DNA from: Ziziphus jujuba
Taxonomy: Eukaryota; Streptophyta; Magnoliopsida; Rosales; Rhamnaceae
NCBI RefSeq assembly: GCF_031755915.1
Contig: NC_083389.1
Span: 16,671,001 to 16,735,000, forward strand
DNA length: 64,000 nucleotides
Reading direction: 5' to 3'
Positions 1-11,960 of the stretch are shown piece after piece. Position numbers and translations under genes: made by a program. Position 1 is the first letter of the stretch, and each line of letters opens with the position of its first letter. Below the pieces are notes generated by a model that ran no database searches, had not been told where the DNA came from, and saw only the letters and a list, made by a program, of their open reading frames with translations.

Positions 1-1027
1 TATAAATTATAAACTATATTTGTACATAACACATACATTATTTGCTTTAACTCGTGCAAAGCTCTTTATTCCTGTGGTATGATTATACTTTTTCTTATCA
101 CGACTTTATTTGTTCTTAGTACTTGTTAAAAAAAAATAATAATTAGTTACATATTATTATCAATTTTTTTATAAGATATTATTATTTACTAACTTATAGT
201 TAGCACAAGGAACATATACATATATATATATATACACCTTAGTGCTTTTCTTGGTCCATTATTTGATTAAGTATTCCTTTTGATCATCACATATTCTTTA
301 TCTTTATATAAAATCTGTTACTCAAAGCTCAAGTACTCACTTTAATATTGTTTCTTAATACAAACCTTCTAGGTACTTAATTTTCTACCACATTTCTTCA
401 TAATCCAGCTTTTAGCATAAGCAGATATGATAAACTTTTCCTATAACTAGATAAACAATTTTTATGTATCCAATAATTTTTTAAATACTTAAAACTATTA
501 CAAGAAGGAAAGAATATAATTAAAATAAAGCATCCTTATTTACCTATATCTTGTCATATATTGTTTTTTTGTATGTTCCTAGTACATCATATTAATTCTT
601 ATATATAAGAGGGACGTTTTTCCATCTATTATTATTGTTCCAATGAAGCTTGATAATTTGTTTGCTGTTTTATCATCTGATTGACCATATTCACTACATA
701 CAATTTCATATTTTTCACCATTAGGCATATCCCAAATATTTAGCATTTGTATGGGACCTTGGGTCTTTTTTTAATGTCATTATCTAACACATTCATAAAT
801 TAAAAACTAATCAAAATCTATTTTTATATGATATGCTTTATTTTTTCAATGAAATAAATACTTAAAGTAGTATCATTCTATATTGAATCCAACATGGCAT
901 GTAAACGATAACAGTGTTGCATATGAATCTATAATAACTATACATTAAACAAACTAGAGTTAGTAATAAAATATGCAATTGAGTTAAATATATTTATAAT
1001 ATCTAAATCACTAACTTAAATACAAAG
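1..1027. other. AT-rich intergenic DNA
   Basis: Very AT-rich sequence with short (TA)n runs near 220-235 and no ORF with coding character on either strand. I see no gene, terminal repeat or RNA motif in it. Confidence 0.6.
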
Positions 1028-1209
1028 ATGGTTGAACAAAAAATATATAAGAATTTTTTTTTTAAAAAAAGGCAAAAGAGATATACATTTAAACTTATGC
1101 ACAACAAGTCATTTGGATCCATGGTTGAACAAAAAATATATATGAAATTAAAAAAAAAAAAGGCAACAGAAATACATTTAAACCCATGCACAACAAGTCA
1201 GTTGAATCC
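1028..1209. repeat. Tandem duplication, about 93-bp unit
   Basis: Two adjacent copies, 1028-1120 and 1121-1209. Both begin ATGGTTGAACAAAAAATATA and end near CACAACAAGTCA. The copies differ mainly in the length of the internal A/T run and in a few substitutions, so the duplication is fairly recent. The short ORFs spanning it come from the repeat and are not genes. Confidence 0.85.
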
Positions 1210-1606
1210 AAATTTTATTTAATGTTACCAAACTATAAAAAAAAAATTGTTAAAGATCACCATAATTTAGAAAGCTCAAAATAAATCACAATATTTACTA
1301 AAAGTACTCCAGCATGTATCAACAAAATTTAATTTATCGTTGATCGTATTAGGTAAGCTTCCGCCACATCACCTACAAAGCCACTTCTATATCTTTGGAC
1401 AATAGAGGCTCCCATGGGTCCAAGGATTGTTGGAAATGGGAGGGGGTTACATCTTGCCAAGCCATTGGATCTAGTGGGACACCGTGCAACGATCTTAACG
1501 CCCTCAATTGAGTAAAGATTACCCTCTCAATGTCCTCTCCCAATTGAGTCAAGCCACTAGAGAGTTAGTGTGCTTTAATTTAATCAGTGAGTGGGTGGAA
1601 GAATAA

Positions 1607-1858
1607 AGAAGTCCATTTTTCTACCCAATAGCAACACACATCAAGACTATTACTGCATGTTGTCTGATACATAATCTGATTAAAAGAGAAATGACACTCG
1701 ATCCTGAAGAAGTTGAATATGATAGGATGGAAAATGTGGACATTAATAAAGAGGGGGACATTATAGGATTAATTGCTTCCTCTGATCAATGGACAACCTG
1801 GAAAGATGAGTTAGCTAAGCAAATGTTTGATGAGTGGAGAGGTCGTCATGATTACTAG
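1607..1858 (+). pseudogene. PIF/Harbinger transposase, C-terminal remnant
   Basis: In one frame this segment encodes RSPFFYPIATHIKT, then ITACCLIHNLIKREM, and ends after WTTWKDELAKQMFDEWR with a stop at 1856-1858. These are the conserved last third of the plant PIF/Harbinger DDE nuclease (SPxFYPI, CCLxHNLIRREM, and a final W-x(2)-W-R/KDxLAxxMFxxW). A stop at 1604-1606 and noncoding-looking sequence further upstream show that the catalytic DDE core is missing or too decayed to read. It lies 178 bp upstream of a MYB/SANT-like ORF on the same strand, the usual two-gene content of autonomous Harbinger elements. Family assignment is confident; the element ends are not visible. Confidence 0.75.
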
Positions 1859-2035
1859 TTGATGGTTATGTTAAAAATTGTGTTCTAACTGCTTATTTAA
1901 TATTGTTTGTTAAATCTTTTGAATAAGATGTATGAAGACAAACTTATATTCTATGCAACATTTGAGATTTTTTATTATTTTGTTTGCATCTTGTTTTGGT
2001 AATGTTGGAATCATGAAATGTTTACTTGAATAGCA

Positions 2036-3000
2036 ATGGAAGCTGAAGGTAGCAGTAATGATAACAGAGGAGGGTGAATCTAGACGTACATTGAGTAAAG
2101 GTAAGGAAGAAGCTTTGCTGATTCTTTTAGATGAAGCTGTAGCTAGTAGGCAACGTTGTGGCACGGGAGCATTTAAACCTGGTACACTTAATATGATTGA
2201 GTGGCAACTGGCTGAGATGTGTCCTAACTCGGGATTGCGAGCAACTCCACATATTGAATCGAAGATGAAAAAGTGGAAGAAGCAATCTGGTATAATATAC
2301 GACATGTTGAATAAAAGTGGATTTGGATGGAATGACACTCTTAAATGTGTGGAGGTTGACAGTGACGATGCTTGGAAAGCATATGTGCAGGTTTTGAATT
2401 TGTTAGGAAAAATACCTTAATTGAATTTTGTGTTTCCTATCTTAAATCTATAATGTTTTTACTAAATGATGTCTTTCTTTATTTTAGAGTAATCCAAGTG
2501 CAAAAAGTTGGAGAGGTAAACATTTTCCAATGTATGAGAGATTTGCTAATATTTTTGGGAAGGATCGGGCAACAAGACATGGAGCACAAACTCCAATTGA
2601 TTTAGTTAATGACATAAATATGGAGCCTGACAATGACCAACTTGATGATGTGTGTTCTCCAATGTCTGTGAATCAAACACATAGTCAACTGCCCACACAA
2701 TCCTAATTAAAAGGTAAGAGGAAAACTAAATCGAAGAATGTTGACATCGTTAGCGGGTTAAACAATGTAGCAAATAAGTTTATTGATAAATTGGCTACAC
2801 AGTTAGATAAGTTGGAAAAATCTGATATCAACTATGCACAATACTTAGCTATGGAGCTTGAAAGGTTAAGATTCTCTATTACTGACAATCTCAAAATCTC
2901 TAACGCAATGAAATCAGATCCATCGAACGTATGGGTTTTCAACATTATTAAAACGGATGCACAGAAGATTGAATTTGTTTTTGGATTTTTAGATAACTAA
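2036..3000 (+). pseudogene. MYB/SANT-like (Myb_DNA-bind_3) Harbinger ORF2, broken
   Basis: Two exons (2036-2390 and 2488-3000) joined by a GT-AG intron. The translation carries a trihelix/SANT-like domain of the kind that accompanies PIF/Harbinger transposases and helps them bind DNA: a predicted helical block with FKPGTLNMIEWQLAEM and IESKMKKWKKQ, then KSGFGWNDTLKCVEV. Exon 2 gives a C-terminal coiled segment (DKLATQLDKLEKS). The ATG at 2036 is the likely original start, but a frameshift near 2075 moves the reading frame, so an unbroken read is possible only from 2058. A TAA at 2701-2703 interrupts exon 2 in frame. The gene is therefore a relic. Context supports membership of the same element as the transposase remnant just upstream. 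Confidence 0.75.
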
Positions 3001-3201
3001 ATTAGTATTGTTGTGGATTATATATTTACGGATATGTATGAGAGGATGACAACTATGAACAATTGGAATTGAAACTTATGAACATATATTGTAACATATT
3101 GGATGTTGGTTTCTAATAATGCATGTACGGATAATTTTATTATTATGTGTTATGTTTTAGAATATAAACATGCACTTTATTATTATATGCAGAAATATTG
3201 A

Positions 3202-3522
3202 ATGGCAAAGAAAAGGGTTTATGTTGTATTTAAAGGTAAACAATTAGGGATATATAATTCTTGACCTGAATGTCATCAACAAATGCAAGAATTTACAGAT
3301 AATTTATATCAAGCCTATAATACAATTGAAGAAGCTGAAATTGCATATGTTGAGTTTGTAGAACAAACAATGAGGAATCGTAATAAAGCAAATCCAATAC
3401 AAAATACCACCACCGCACATACACATGCTCAATTTCACAACGAGTGGCGTAATGGTTTTGTATTAGGTTGTTTATTTAGCTTATTATCAATAGGTTTATT
3501 TACTTATTTGTTATATAAGTAG
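3202..3522 (+). pseudogene. RNase H1 N-terminal/viroplasmin-like domain plus TM helix, interrupted ORF
   Basis: ATG at 3202 opens MAKKRVYVVFKGKQLGIYNS, followed by an in-frame TGA at 3262-3264 and then a continuous frame to 3522. The arrangement (basic start, VYVVFKG, IYNS, then a Y-x-AYNTIEEAE helix) matches the small hybrid-binding fold of eukaryotic RNase H1, also named the caulimovirus viroplasmin domain. The C-terminal end GFVLGCLFSLLSIGLFTYLL is a clear single membrane helix, which is unusual for an RNA/DNA-hybrid binding module. It lies 200 bp downstream of the Harbinger MYB/SANT ORF on the same strand and may be a third ORF of that element. This is a fold-level match only. I see no other caulimovirus genes nearby, so an integrated virus is not supported. 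Confidence 0.6.
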
Positions 3523-6500
3523 ATTATTCTTGTAACATCCAATATATATATATGGATGTCGTACTTGTTAAAAGTAAAACTGCATGTGAAATTTATTTAT
3601 ATATCTATATATCTATATGTATGAATTGGAGATAGATATTTTTATGCTATCAATAAGTTCTTAATTAAATATTATGTTAATTTTTTTATTTGTAGTTAAT
3701 TGTTATTCATGATTTACCATGACAGGTAATTTTATTTTAATTGGTTTTGAAAACAATATTTTAAGTAGTTTATGGGTTGAAAAAAAAATTACAAATATCT
3801 TATAAATATCGTTAAATTATTTTTATTATTAATTAATTGAACATATAAACATCTGTAAAAAAAAAAATATTAAATATAATTAATAATAAAATTTTAATTA
3901 AATATAATATTTAATTTTTTTGAAAATATAAATATAATTTTAAATCTTTTCATATTAAACAAAATAAAAACTATAATCACAAAATAGTCCAATCCAGTCT
4001 GATTTCACACCAAACATGGGACAACTAGTCCACCATTCAGTGCAGAACTAGGCCAAATACAGTACTATACTATTTTATCTTATTCAATCATGTCCGATCT
4101 GGATCTATTCTACGTACCAAACGCCACCTCAAGGAAATACCGAATAAACAGGGAAAGCTTTTGAGATTCACTGTTCACCATTTACTTACAAAGATTTGTG
4201 ACTCAAATAGTTTTTCTAATTATTCCAACTACTATAATATTTTTGTCCAAAAAATAGAACTAATATAGTATTTGATAGCCAAAAACTGACTAATAAATTA
4301 TTTTTCTCAACATGGACAAAATAGGAATCTAAAAAAAACAAAATGCACCATGGAAGAGGTAAAAGATACCGTGGCGATAACGCCACCCTACCAGTGGATA
4401 AGAAAAATATATATACTTTTTTGAAAAAGGATAATAGGACGATTTGTATATATATATATATATATATTGGTAATAAGAATACAATTTATACTTTTTTTTT
4501 TTGGGTGAAAATTTATATGAATAGACTCGATGCAATCACATTGCATTTTCCTTATGCCTATCTTTTGTTTGGAAAAAAAAAAAAATTATAGCTATTTATT
4601 TATTCATTAATTTTTTAGAGAAGAATCTTTTTTTTCAATATTAAAGATATAGAAATTCAAATTTGGATCTTTATTCAATAAAATAGTTCAAACGGTTGAA
4701 TTTTATTTATATATAAACTATAGAGTATGATCGTCAAGGGTATATTTTTTTATTATTTGGATTAAATACATTTAACCTCTCTCAATCATTATATTTAGGA
4801 TAATACTACATATATCAAACTTTTTTAATCAAAATTTTGAAAACCCATTATATGGTAATTTGTTAATAGATATTAAATTGATATTGCAGAGGAAAAACCA
4901 TTTAAGGCAAGCTTGAATGTCTTTTGGAACTCCAATAAATGCTTTCAAGAGAGAAAATGCACTGTGATCATGTTTAGTAAAAAATTAAGAAATACTTTAT
5001 GCAAAAAAAAAAAAGCACTAAAAATGCTTATAAGAGAAGACTAACCTTACTGCTTCTCTAAATAAGTACTTTGCGATTTTAAAATATAAATATTAAATAT
5101 GTTAATTAAAATATAAAAATATTAAAAATAAATTTTTAAAAATGCTTTCTATTGTGAATGGCCAAACAATTTACCACTTATTTTATGAAACACTTATTAT
5201 TAAAAATACCATAAAAAATAAGTATTTCAAAAAATACATGCTTATTATTAAAAAGTAATTTCAAACATGACCTAAAAAGATACAAAATTATTTTTAAAAA
5301 AAGGAGAGAAGATTTCGTCCACCAAGCGGGGCAGAGTGCGACCCGTAAGCAATTTGAGGTTCTCGCTCATCTCTTGGGGGTCCATATCATCTGACAAAAT
5401 TGTGATTAAAAAAAAAAATTAATCACTCTAGATTTACTCTTATAGTTATTGCACTTTATCCTCCGAACTTCAAAAAAAAAATATATATATATATATATAT
5501 ACATATATCATATTGCCTCTTTAACTATTATTTCCTTTTTTATCATTTCAGTCCAATTCTTTAATTTGTTTAACAAATTTGGGAAAAATTAGACATAAAC
5601 ACATGCTAAAATGAGATAGAACGAAAAACAAAAAAAAACAAAAAAACAAAAAAACAGTTTTCAATAAAATGACATTACTTGTATATAATTAATTTTATAA
5701 AATTTATTTATCAAAAATGTATAATTAGACTAAAATGATAGAAAAAAATAATAGCTTATAAGCAATATGACACGTCTAATTTACAAGTAAAGTGGAAAAA
5801 GATATAATAGTTCAAGGATCCCGGTAGTTGTATTTTCAAATTTTTATCTTATATGAATAAAAGAAAAATCCTCTTTACTTAAAAGATCTGAATCAGAACG
5901 GTCAAATCCCGTACAGCCTTTTCTTTTTTTTTTTTTGGTGATTAAAAATCTGAATCATCTTGGTCAAGTCCCATATAGCTTTTTTAGTGTCTGAAGTCCC
6001 TGTAGCTGCCATTATCAACATGTATACAAATCGTCATTCAGGCCTTAAAATGTTAAAACCATGAAAATTATTCTGGTCCCACTTCATACCCTCACCTACT
6101 CTTTTTTTTTTTTTTTTTGCTTAAATTCATACCCTCACCGATTCACTCGTCAAGATCAAGCCTTAAAACCCATGTATTTTTCACAATAATCGAAGGGTAC
6201 TTTTGTCAATCTACAAAAGAAGTAATAAAAAATACACAAAATAAAGAAATAAAGAGGATCTCTCCAATCGTAGTGCCCCACCACCAATCCCCATTCCACC
6301 TCGGTCCAACTGCTTTCGGGGCGCGTGAGAACATGAGGTAGGAAACTGGTGGAGGGATTGTCTGAATCTCAGAATTTTCTTTAGCTTTGTACCCGCCAAT
6401 CATGGTGCTATTACTTCTTACTCGAACTGTAATTTAACAGGCCTTTACATTACAGCTTATGAAAAGTTTGCTTTTCAAATATAGTTCTCTTTTTTACGTT

Positions 6501-7305
6501 AAAATAATTTAATAAATTGACCAAATTTTGGAACTTTAAAAGGCAACATTGTAAGAAGTAAAGCTAAAATACAAGAACAACTTTAAAAAGTTGAGCTGGA
6601 ATTTTGTTCCTCAAAAGTTTTTCATACAGCATTATGTAAAAATATATTTATTATGTGGATTGAAATTTCCTCTCAAAGTAAGTAGTCATGACATTTGTGG
6701 TGGATAGTTGTCATATTAATTTGATATAATTTCATAGAACTTTCACCCGAATTTTTTTTATTTTTGAAAATAGTAAAATAACAAAAAAAAAAAAAGAAAT
6801 AAAAAAGTAATTTTCATTAAGGTTGAGTTTGGTTTGGGAAGATACCGTTTTCCATCAACCCTAACCAAACCATAATTTTAACAAACGAAATCATTATAAA
6901 CACTCCAAAGCAATAAATTTTCACTACATAATCAATGTGAATCTAATATTTAAATATTAAACTAATTTTAGGAATTTTTTTTTTTTCCAATTTTGGGATA
7001 TTTTCAAACAAGCCTTTCTGTCAAAATTCCTAATTCTTTTCTGTCACATTCTTTTGCGTTAGGTTTTCTATCTTCTGCACCCCGTACTTAATGGTGCAGT
7101 GCATCAGCATTAATTAATCAAAGGTATTAAATGCCGTACTATATATACATAGTAAGGGTCTATATGAAGCAACCCTCCAGAAGAATATTTCAGTCTATTG
7201 ATTGCCGCAATATCTAGTCTAATGCCTATAGTAAAGCGGCAGATGGCTCAGGAAGGTAATTTTTTTTAAATTAAAAAAATAAAATAAACAAAAACTTCAA
7301 TTTGG

Positions 7306-7336
<31 letters not shown>

Positions 7337-7447
7337 ATAGTTTCGTTTTTAAAAAAAGTCTCTCAACCTGCACCATATTTAAGGTGGATTTATATCATTT
7401 GCAATGGAAAATTTTCTAATACTCCTGAAGTATCAACAGCTCAGTAC
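3523..7447. other. AT-rich intergenic DNA with small repeats
   Basis: No gene recognised. There are long A and T homopolymers, (TA)n runs (for example 4446-4468), a GC-richer patch at 5315-5395, and a diverged duplication: ATCTGAATCA at 5888 and 5951 starts two copies of about 38 bp separated by a T-run. Near 4000-4130 the sequence ends in ACGTACCAAACGCCACC, which resembles the right end of a Harbinger-type element. I could not find the matching left end, so I do not call an element. Confidence 0.5.
6083..6139. repeat. Poly(T) insertion between 14-bp direct repeats
   Basis: TTCATACCCTCACC occurs at 6083-6096 and again, identical, at 6126-6139. Between them lies a 29-bp insert of TACTC, a run of about 18 T, and GCTTAAA. 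The repeats have the length and precision of target-site duplications made by LINE-type target-primed reverse transcription; the insert looks like nothing but the tail of a retroposon on the - strand. Confidence 0.65.
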
Positions 7448-7503
7448 TCTTTCCTTTCAATACTTTTTTTTTTTTTTGGGTCAAATCTTTCCTTTCAATA
7501 CTT
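7448..7503. repeat. Poly(T) insertion between 18-bp direct repeats
   Basis: TCTTTCCTTTCAATACTT is present at 7448-7465 and, without a mismatch, at 7486-7503. The 20-bp insert is a T-run followed by GGGTCAAA. Read on the - strand it is TTTGACCC plus poly(A). It is one of the cleanest of the short tail insertions in this window. Confidence 0.75.
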
Positions 7504-7604
7504 GACATATATATTACCAGGTTATGTTCAAGGTCATAAAAAAAAAAAATAAAGGATTTTTAGTACTCTGTATAGTTTTTTAAGCCTTTCTCCTTAACAC
7601 AACT

Positions 7605-7775
7605 TCTACAGTTGTACCAACCCCAGCAATTTTCAAACTCATGAATCAAGCATCAATTTTTTAAAAAGAAAAAAAAAAAAAAAAAGGTTAAGATTGTGGA
7701 ATTGCAGAGTTCGGAGTTGGGTAACGAATTGATAAATAAAAATTGACTATTTTATCAAGACAATACTGCTGCAAC
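7605..7775 (+). repeat. Diverged direct repeat, left copy
   Basis: This segment matches 14205-14390 in the same orientation. Shared blocks include CCAGCAATTTTCAAAC, a purine-rich stretch, GGAATTGCA followed by AGTCGG/AGTTCGG and GGGT, and GCTGCAACTCTA. Overall similarity by eye is about 75-80 percent with indels. The pair brackets the 6.0-kb Harbinger element. The right copy keeps an open frame (MELQKSELGDDLIKLG), which hints at an old exon fragment, but I do not recognise the protein. Confidence 0.6.
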
Positions 7776-8329
7776 TCTAATATCAATATTTTCAGAAATC
7801 AAGGGCCTGTTTGGCCATGTTTTCTGTTTTCTGTTTTTGAAACATTGTTTTCAGAAATGAAAATAGAAAACTGTTTTCTCTTATTTTACAAAAACAAGGA
7901 GCGTTTGGCCATTGATGTTTGAAAACAGTTTTCAACACCAAAAAACAAAAAATATGTTTGGTTACATGTTTTTAAACAGTTTTTTGTTTTCATTTTTTTA
8001 TTTTTTTATTTTTGGGTTACATACAAGGTTTTTATTTATTTTTCTTTCATACAAATAACCTTATATATAATATATGTAGCTATAATATATTTATATATAT
8101 TTACATAATATTAATTCATTCCCATATTAATGAATTATATACATATATAGTATAAAATATATATTGAAATCTAATATAACTTTTTTTTTTCCGTTGAATT
8201 TTTTTGTCTATTATTATATAATAAAACGTAATTGATAGTATATAATAAAATAATTGTTGCTAACAGGAAATTAAATTTTATAAGTCTAATATAAAATCTC
8301 CAGCTATAAGTATCCATTAAATTACTAAT

Positions 8330-9702
8330 TTACATATGAATAACATAGTCATGCCACATTACTTGTGAAAGTTGATTTCGATAAGCTGCCATAGCTGTTG
8401 CTGCTTCGTCTGACAAATCTATACTTGTTTGATCCACTTGTACTAGCTTCTTCATCTTCAATCTCTTGTTCTTCTTCTTCCCATTGTGTAAACATAACAT
8501 CATTTTGTGCCCACTTTCAAATGAAATTATGTAGTGTACAACAAGCTATAACTATCAAAGGTTATCTACTTTACTTGTAAGGTGGCATCATTTTCAAAAT
8601 TCGAAACGCACTTTCAACACACCAAAGCAACGTTCAATAACATTTCTAAGTGAAGAATGCCTATAATTAAACAATTCTTTTGGTCCTCTTGGTTGGGGAC
8701 CTCTACCATGATATTCTTGCAAATGATATCTTTCACCTCGAAATGGAGAAAGAAAACCCATGGTACATGGAAATCCAGAATCAACAACATAATATTCACC
8801 TAAAAAGATACAAAAAATGAAATCATGTATGGAAATTTTTTATACTAAAAACCATCAAATAAGACAATAAAATTTTTTATGTTTACCTTCTTTAGGTAAT
8901 GGAAATTTATTCTCGGATTTTGTAATTGCATGAAGAAAAACTCTTGAATCATTTGCAGTGCCCTCCCAACCAGCATAAACGAAAGTAAACATCATGTTGA
9001 AATTGCATGCACATAAAACATTTTGAGTCACTATAGATTTTCTACCTCTATAGCTAACTTACTTTTCAGCAGGAACATGTGCGCTTATGTGTGTACCATC
9101 AATTGCACCAATACATTTCTAAAAACACCAAAATATTACAGTATTAGTTTTAAAAACGTAACTAAGAGTAACAAAATTCATAAATTATATTTACAAAAAC
9201 AAGTATTTACCTCAAACCATGGAAAATATTTTGGATTTTTGACGATATGTGAAGGCAATGGAGAGTTTGTATAACATATCAATTCTTTTCCAAGTCTACA
9301 TATTGCTCTTAGTGTCAAAGTGAAATGTCTATCCACAGTTTCAAGGGAATGTTGAAAACGATCCGCTATAAGTCTCATTCCCACATTGTGACCAATTATT
9401 ATAAGAAACATAGCAAGTGCTTCTTCAACTCTAACTTATTTAGTATCTTTCAAATATTCATGTTGCTTCAAACAAGTACAAAGAGAAAGAAAAATATTTT
9501 TGTTCATTCGAAACAACTCATAGCATGTTTTTTCACTCCCATTCAATAATTCTGTTATAAAATTTTGACCACTCAACATTGAAGTTCTTTGAGGTATTTT
9601 TTCTAGAAAACGTTTAGTGTACTCACATACATCAAGAAATATCATAAAGTCTTGAAACTCTTCATCTGAACTAGAAGAAGAGGAACTATTTATATCATCC
9701 AT
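8330..9702 (-). pseudogene. PIF/Harbinger DDE_4 transposase, decayed
   Basis: Three exons can be traced on the - strand: 9211-9702, 8887-9118 and 8330-8799, with GT-AG introns. Exon 1 starts with an acidic, Ser-rich N-terminus and carries the helix-turn-helix-like block AMFLIIIGHNVGMRLIADRF. Exon 2 carries the first two catalytic acids in GAIDGTHIS and TANDSRVF. Exon 3 carries YYVVDSGFP and LRNVIERCFGVLK with the third acid. Lesions: in-frame TAA near 9432 (after KDTK), TAA near 9060 (after HVPAEK), a frameshift near 8604, further stops after PPYK, and another frameshift before the C-terminal AATAMAAYRNQL block that ends at 8330. It cannot make an active enzyme, but all domains survive. Confidence 0.85.
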
Positions 9703-10096
9703 AGATTAGTTTTACCTATTGTCCTTCCTGCATATAATATTAAAATATAAATATATATTAAGACGAAAGAATTAAAAGATCTCAACTTCTAAAACAATTT
9801 AACCATCCAATAATCAAGGACACCATTAACCAAGTGTAGGCAAACATAGCATTCATTTGAACATATCATCTAAACATATAAAGTATAAAAATCCAAACAT
9901 ATAAAACATATAAAAATCTAAAAAAATCCAAACATATTATTCCACAAACATTAAACCGACAAAATTAAATCCTAATATATCAAATCCTACTACAGATATA
10001 ATTATGATATATGATAATCTAGCTAAAGATTATCTAACCAAGCCTTCTTCCTAGGCGAAGACATATGGATAAATATCTCTTTCCAATCTGCCTCTC

Positions 10097-11008
10097 TCAA
10101 CTTTCTACTGCTTTAAGATAAGTAGCATTGTCAACTCCATCTATTGCTTCAAGAAGGCTCACACATGTAGAAATGGAACAATCTTTTGCATTACCAATAC
10201 TATTATCATCCACACTATAGGAACTTTTATATTTTTCTGCCTTAGCTTTAGCAACTTCTGTCTTTGCCTTTGCTGTCTCAATCCATGCTTGGATTGCAGC
10301 ACTCATTTGTTGTGACCTAGTTTCCTTTTTACTTCTATGTTTTGAGCTAGATGATGCAGTGCGTTTCCTCAAATTGCTTGTTAATTTATCGAGAGTAGAA
10401 AAGGGATCATCATGACTAATGTTAACGTGTGCACTCTCAGCCTCCAATTTCATCTCATCATCAGTATTGGGTGGATCACTAGTAGATGCATGACGAAACA
10501 CTCCAGTAGCAGGTGACTTGTTAAATATAATTCCTAATAGCTTGTAATGCTCACATCCTTTCTTTCGAAATTCAGTTGCTTTAGGATGCACCTAAAAGAA
10601 TAAATAATATATTCATCAACGTATAATAATAATAATAATAATAATATATTGTATATCCTCAAACGAAAGTACATATACCCGTATATAGTTTTGCCACATT
10701 TCATCTGTAGCATTCACAGTATTAGTTTCAGCATCCCAACCAAATCTAGTTTGTTGCAACAGCTCACTAAACTCACGATGCTTACTTCGAAGCCTATTGA
10801 ATTTCTGCTTAATTTGCTTCATGTTGTAGTTTCTTTTAGACTTATTATTCAGAGCTTCAAGTATATTAGTCCATTCCTTTGAACTAAACTTACCATCTTT
10901 CATACCACCTTTGTTTATTAAATCTACCATAACATCTATATAAATTTTTTCATTGGTAGCACCCCATAGAGTTGAATCATCACCACCATCATTTTCCATA
11001 GTTGACAT
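10097..11008 (-). CDS. MYB/SANT-like DNA-binding protein of the Harbinger element
   Basis: Two exons on the - strand, 10679-11008 and 10097-10591, join in phase 0 across a GT-AG intron to give an unbroken 274-residue protein. Residues about 15-110 form the Myb_DNA-bind_3/SANT-like domain (W at GATNEKIYIDVMVDLINKG, then KQIKQKFNRLRSKHREF, then TRFGWDAETNTV). The rest resembles plant L10-interacting-MYB-type proteins, with an RKKGCEHYKLLGIIF block and a basic Ser-rich linker. In PIF/Harbinger systems this second protein binds the element ends and helps nuclear import of the transposase. It is intact while the transposase next to it is broken, so it may still be expressed or may serve related elements in trans. 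The start codon at 11008 gives the acidic leader usual for the family. Confidence 0.75.
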
Positions 11009-11559
11009 CGCACAAATATACTACAGAAAAAATAAACAGCAGAATTGAAGCAATCATCATAAACATTTCTAGGAATTTAAAAGTTTCAACAAAGGAAATC
11101 ATCATAGAAAGTGAGAGAGACAAATTCCATGTTGACACAAAGACAAAACAATCAATGAAAAGGCAAGAAAGATGATCAACGTGAACATATTGAACATGTG
11201 CAACTTTACATGATTTTTTGACAAGAATGTCACAGCCTTACATGATTTTTAATCTGAACGTTATAGCCACAGGCATTTTATCAAACTAATTACACACATG
11301 GAGGGTATGGAAGATTAATCTACATTCATATCTCTAGCTCCTGTTTCCCATCCATTTCTTTGCATGTCTTTGTTAGTCCATCCTATATGTAACTCTTTTT
11401 TTTTCCCCCACAAAAATGACCCACTTCTTAATTTATATCATCAAACTCTGTGAAAATCAAAATTTTGCCATTCTACAGATTCTTTTTTTTTTTTTTTTTT
11501 TAGTGCTGCTTATAAACATTCATCCAAATAATAATAATAATAATATATATATATATATA

Positions 11560-11960
11560 TATCTAAAAGAAACCCACCACAAGAAATGTCCACCTATATA
11601 TATATATATACATGTAGAGCTTGGACAAAATCCATAAAAGCACACGGTTCCATATGCTTTGTTTTCTTTTATTTTTTTTGATATATATATAAACATGTGA
11701 AACATGAAAATTGTCACCAAGGCACACGACTCCATACATGTATATGGCAAAAGGTATCCACATGTCTTTTGTTTAGCCACACAAACTTTTTCTTGGCTCC
11801 ATGCATATATATATATAGATACACACACATGTCAAAACATCCTATCCTTTATCTTTTTTTCTTTTGTTTGTATATGTATGTATGTGTACACGGTTTCATG
11901 TATATATATGTTTCAAAAAAGGTGTCCACACGTCTCTATTAGGCCACACTTGCACTTCAC
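11560..11960. repeat. Imperfect repeats inside the Harbinger element
   Basis: At least two, perhaps three, diverged copies of a block about 150-200 bp apart: CACACGACTCCATACATGTA then TCCACATGTC and TTTAGCCACAC (from 11722), and ACACGGTTTCATGTATATAT then GTCCACACGTC and TAGGCCACAC (from 11887). A partial copy starts near 11641. They are interspersed with (TA)n runs. ORFs of 66-139 codons across this stretch are low-complexity by-products. Confidence 0.5.

Noticed and set aside
3202..3522. Integrated caulimovirus
   Set aside because: Only a domain shared with cellular RNase H1 is present; no movement protein, coat protein or reverse transcriptase was seen nearby.
4000..4130. Right end of a Harbinger element belonging to the 1.6-3.5 kb remnant
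   Set aside because: ACGTACCAAACGCCACC looks like a terminus but no matching left end or target duplication was found.
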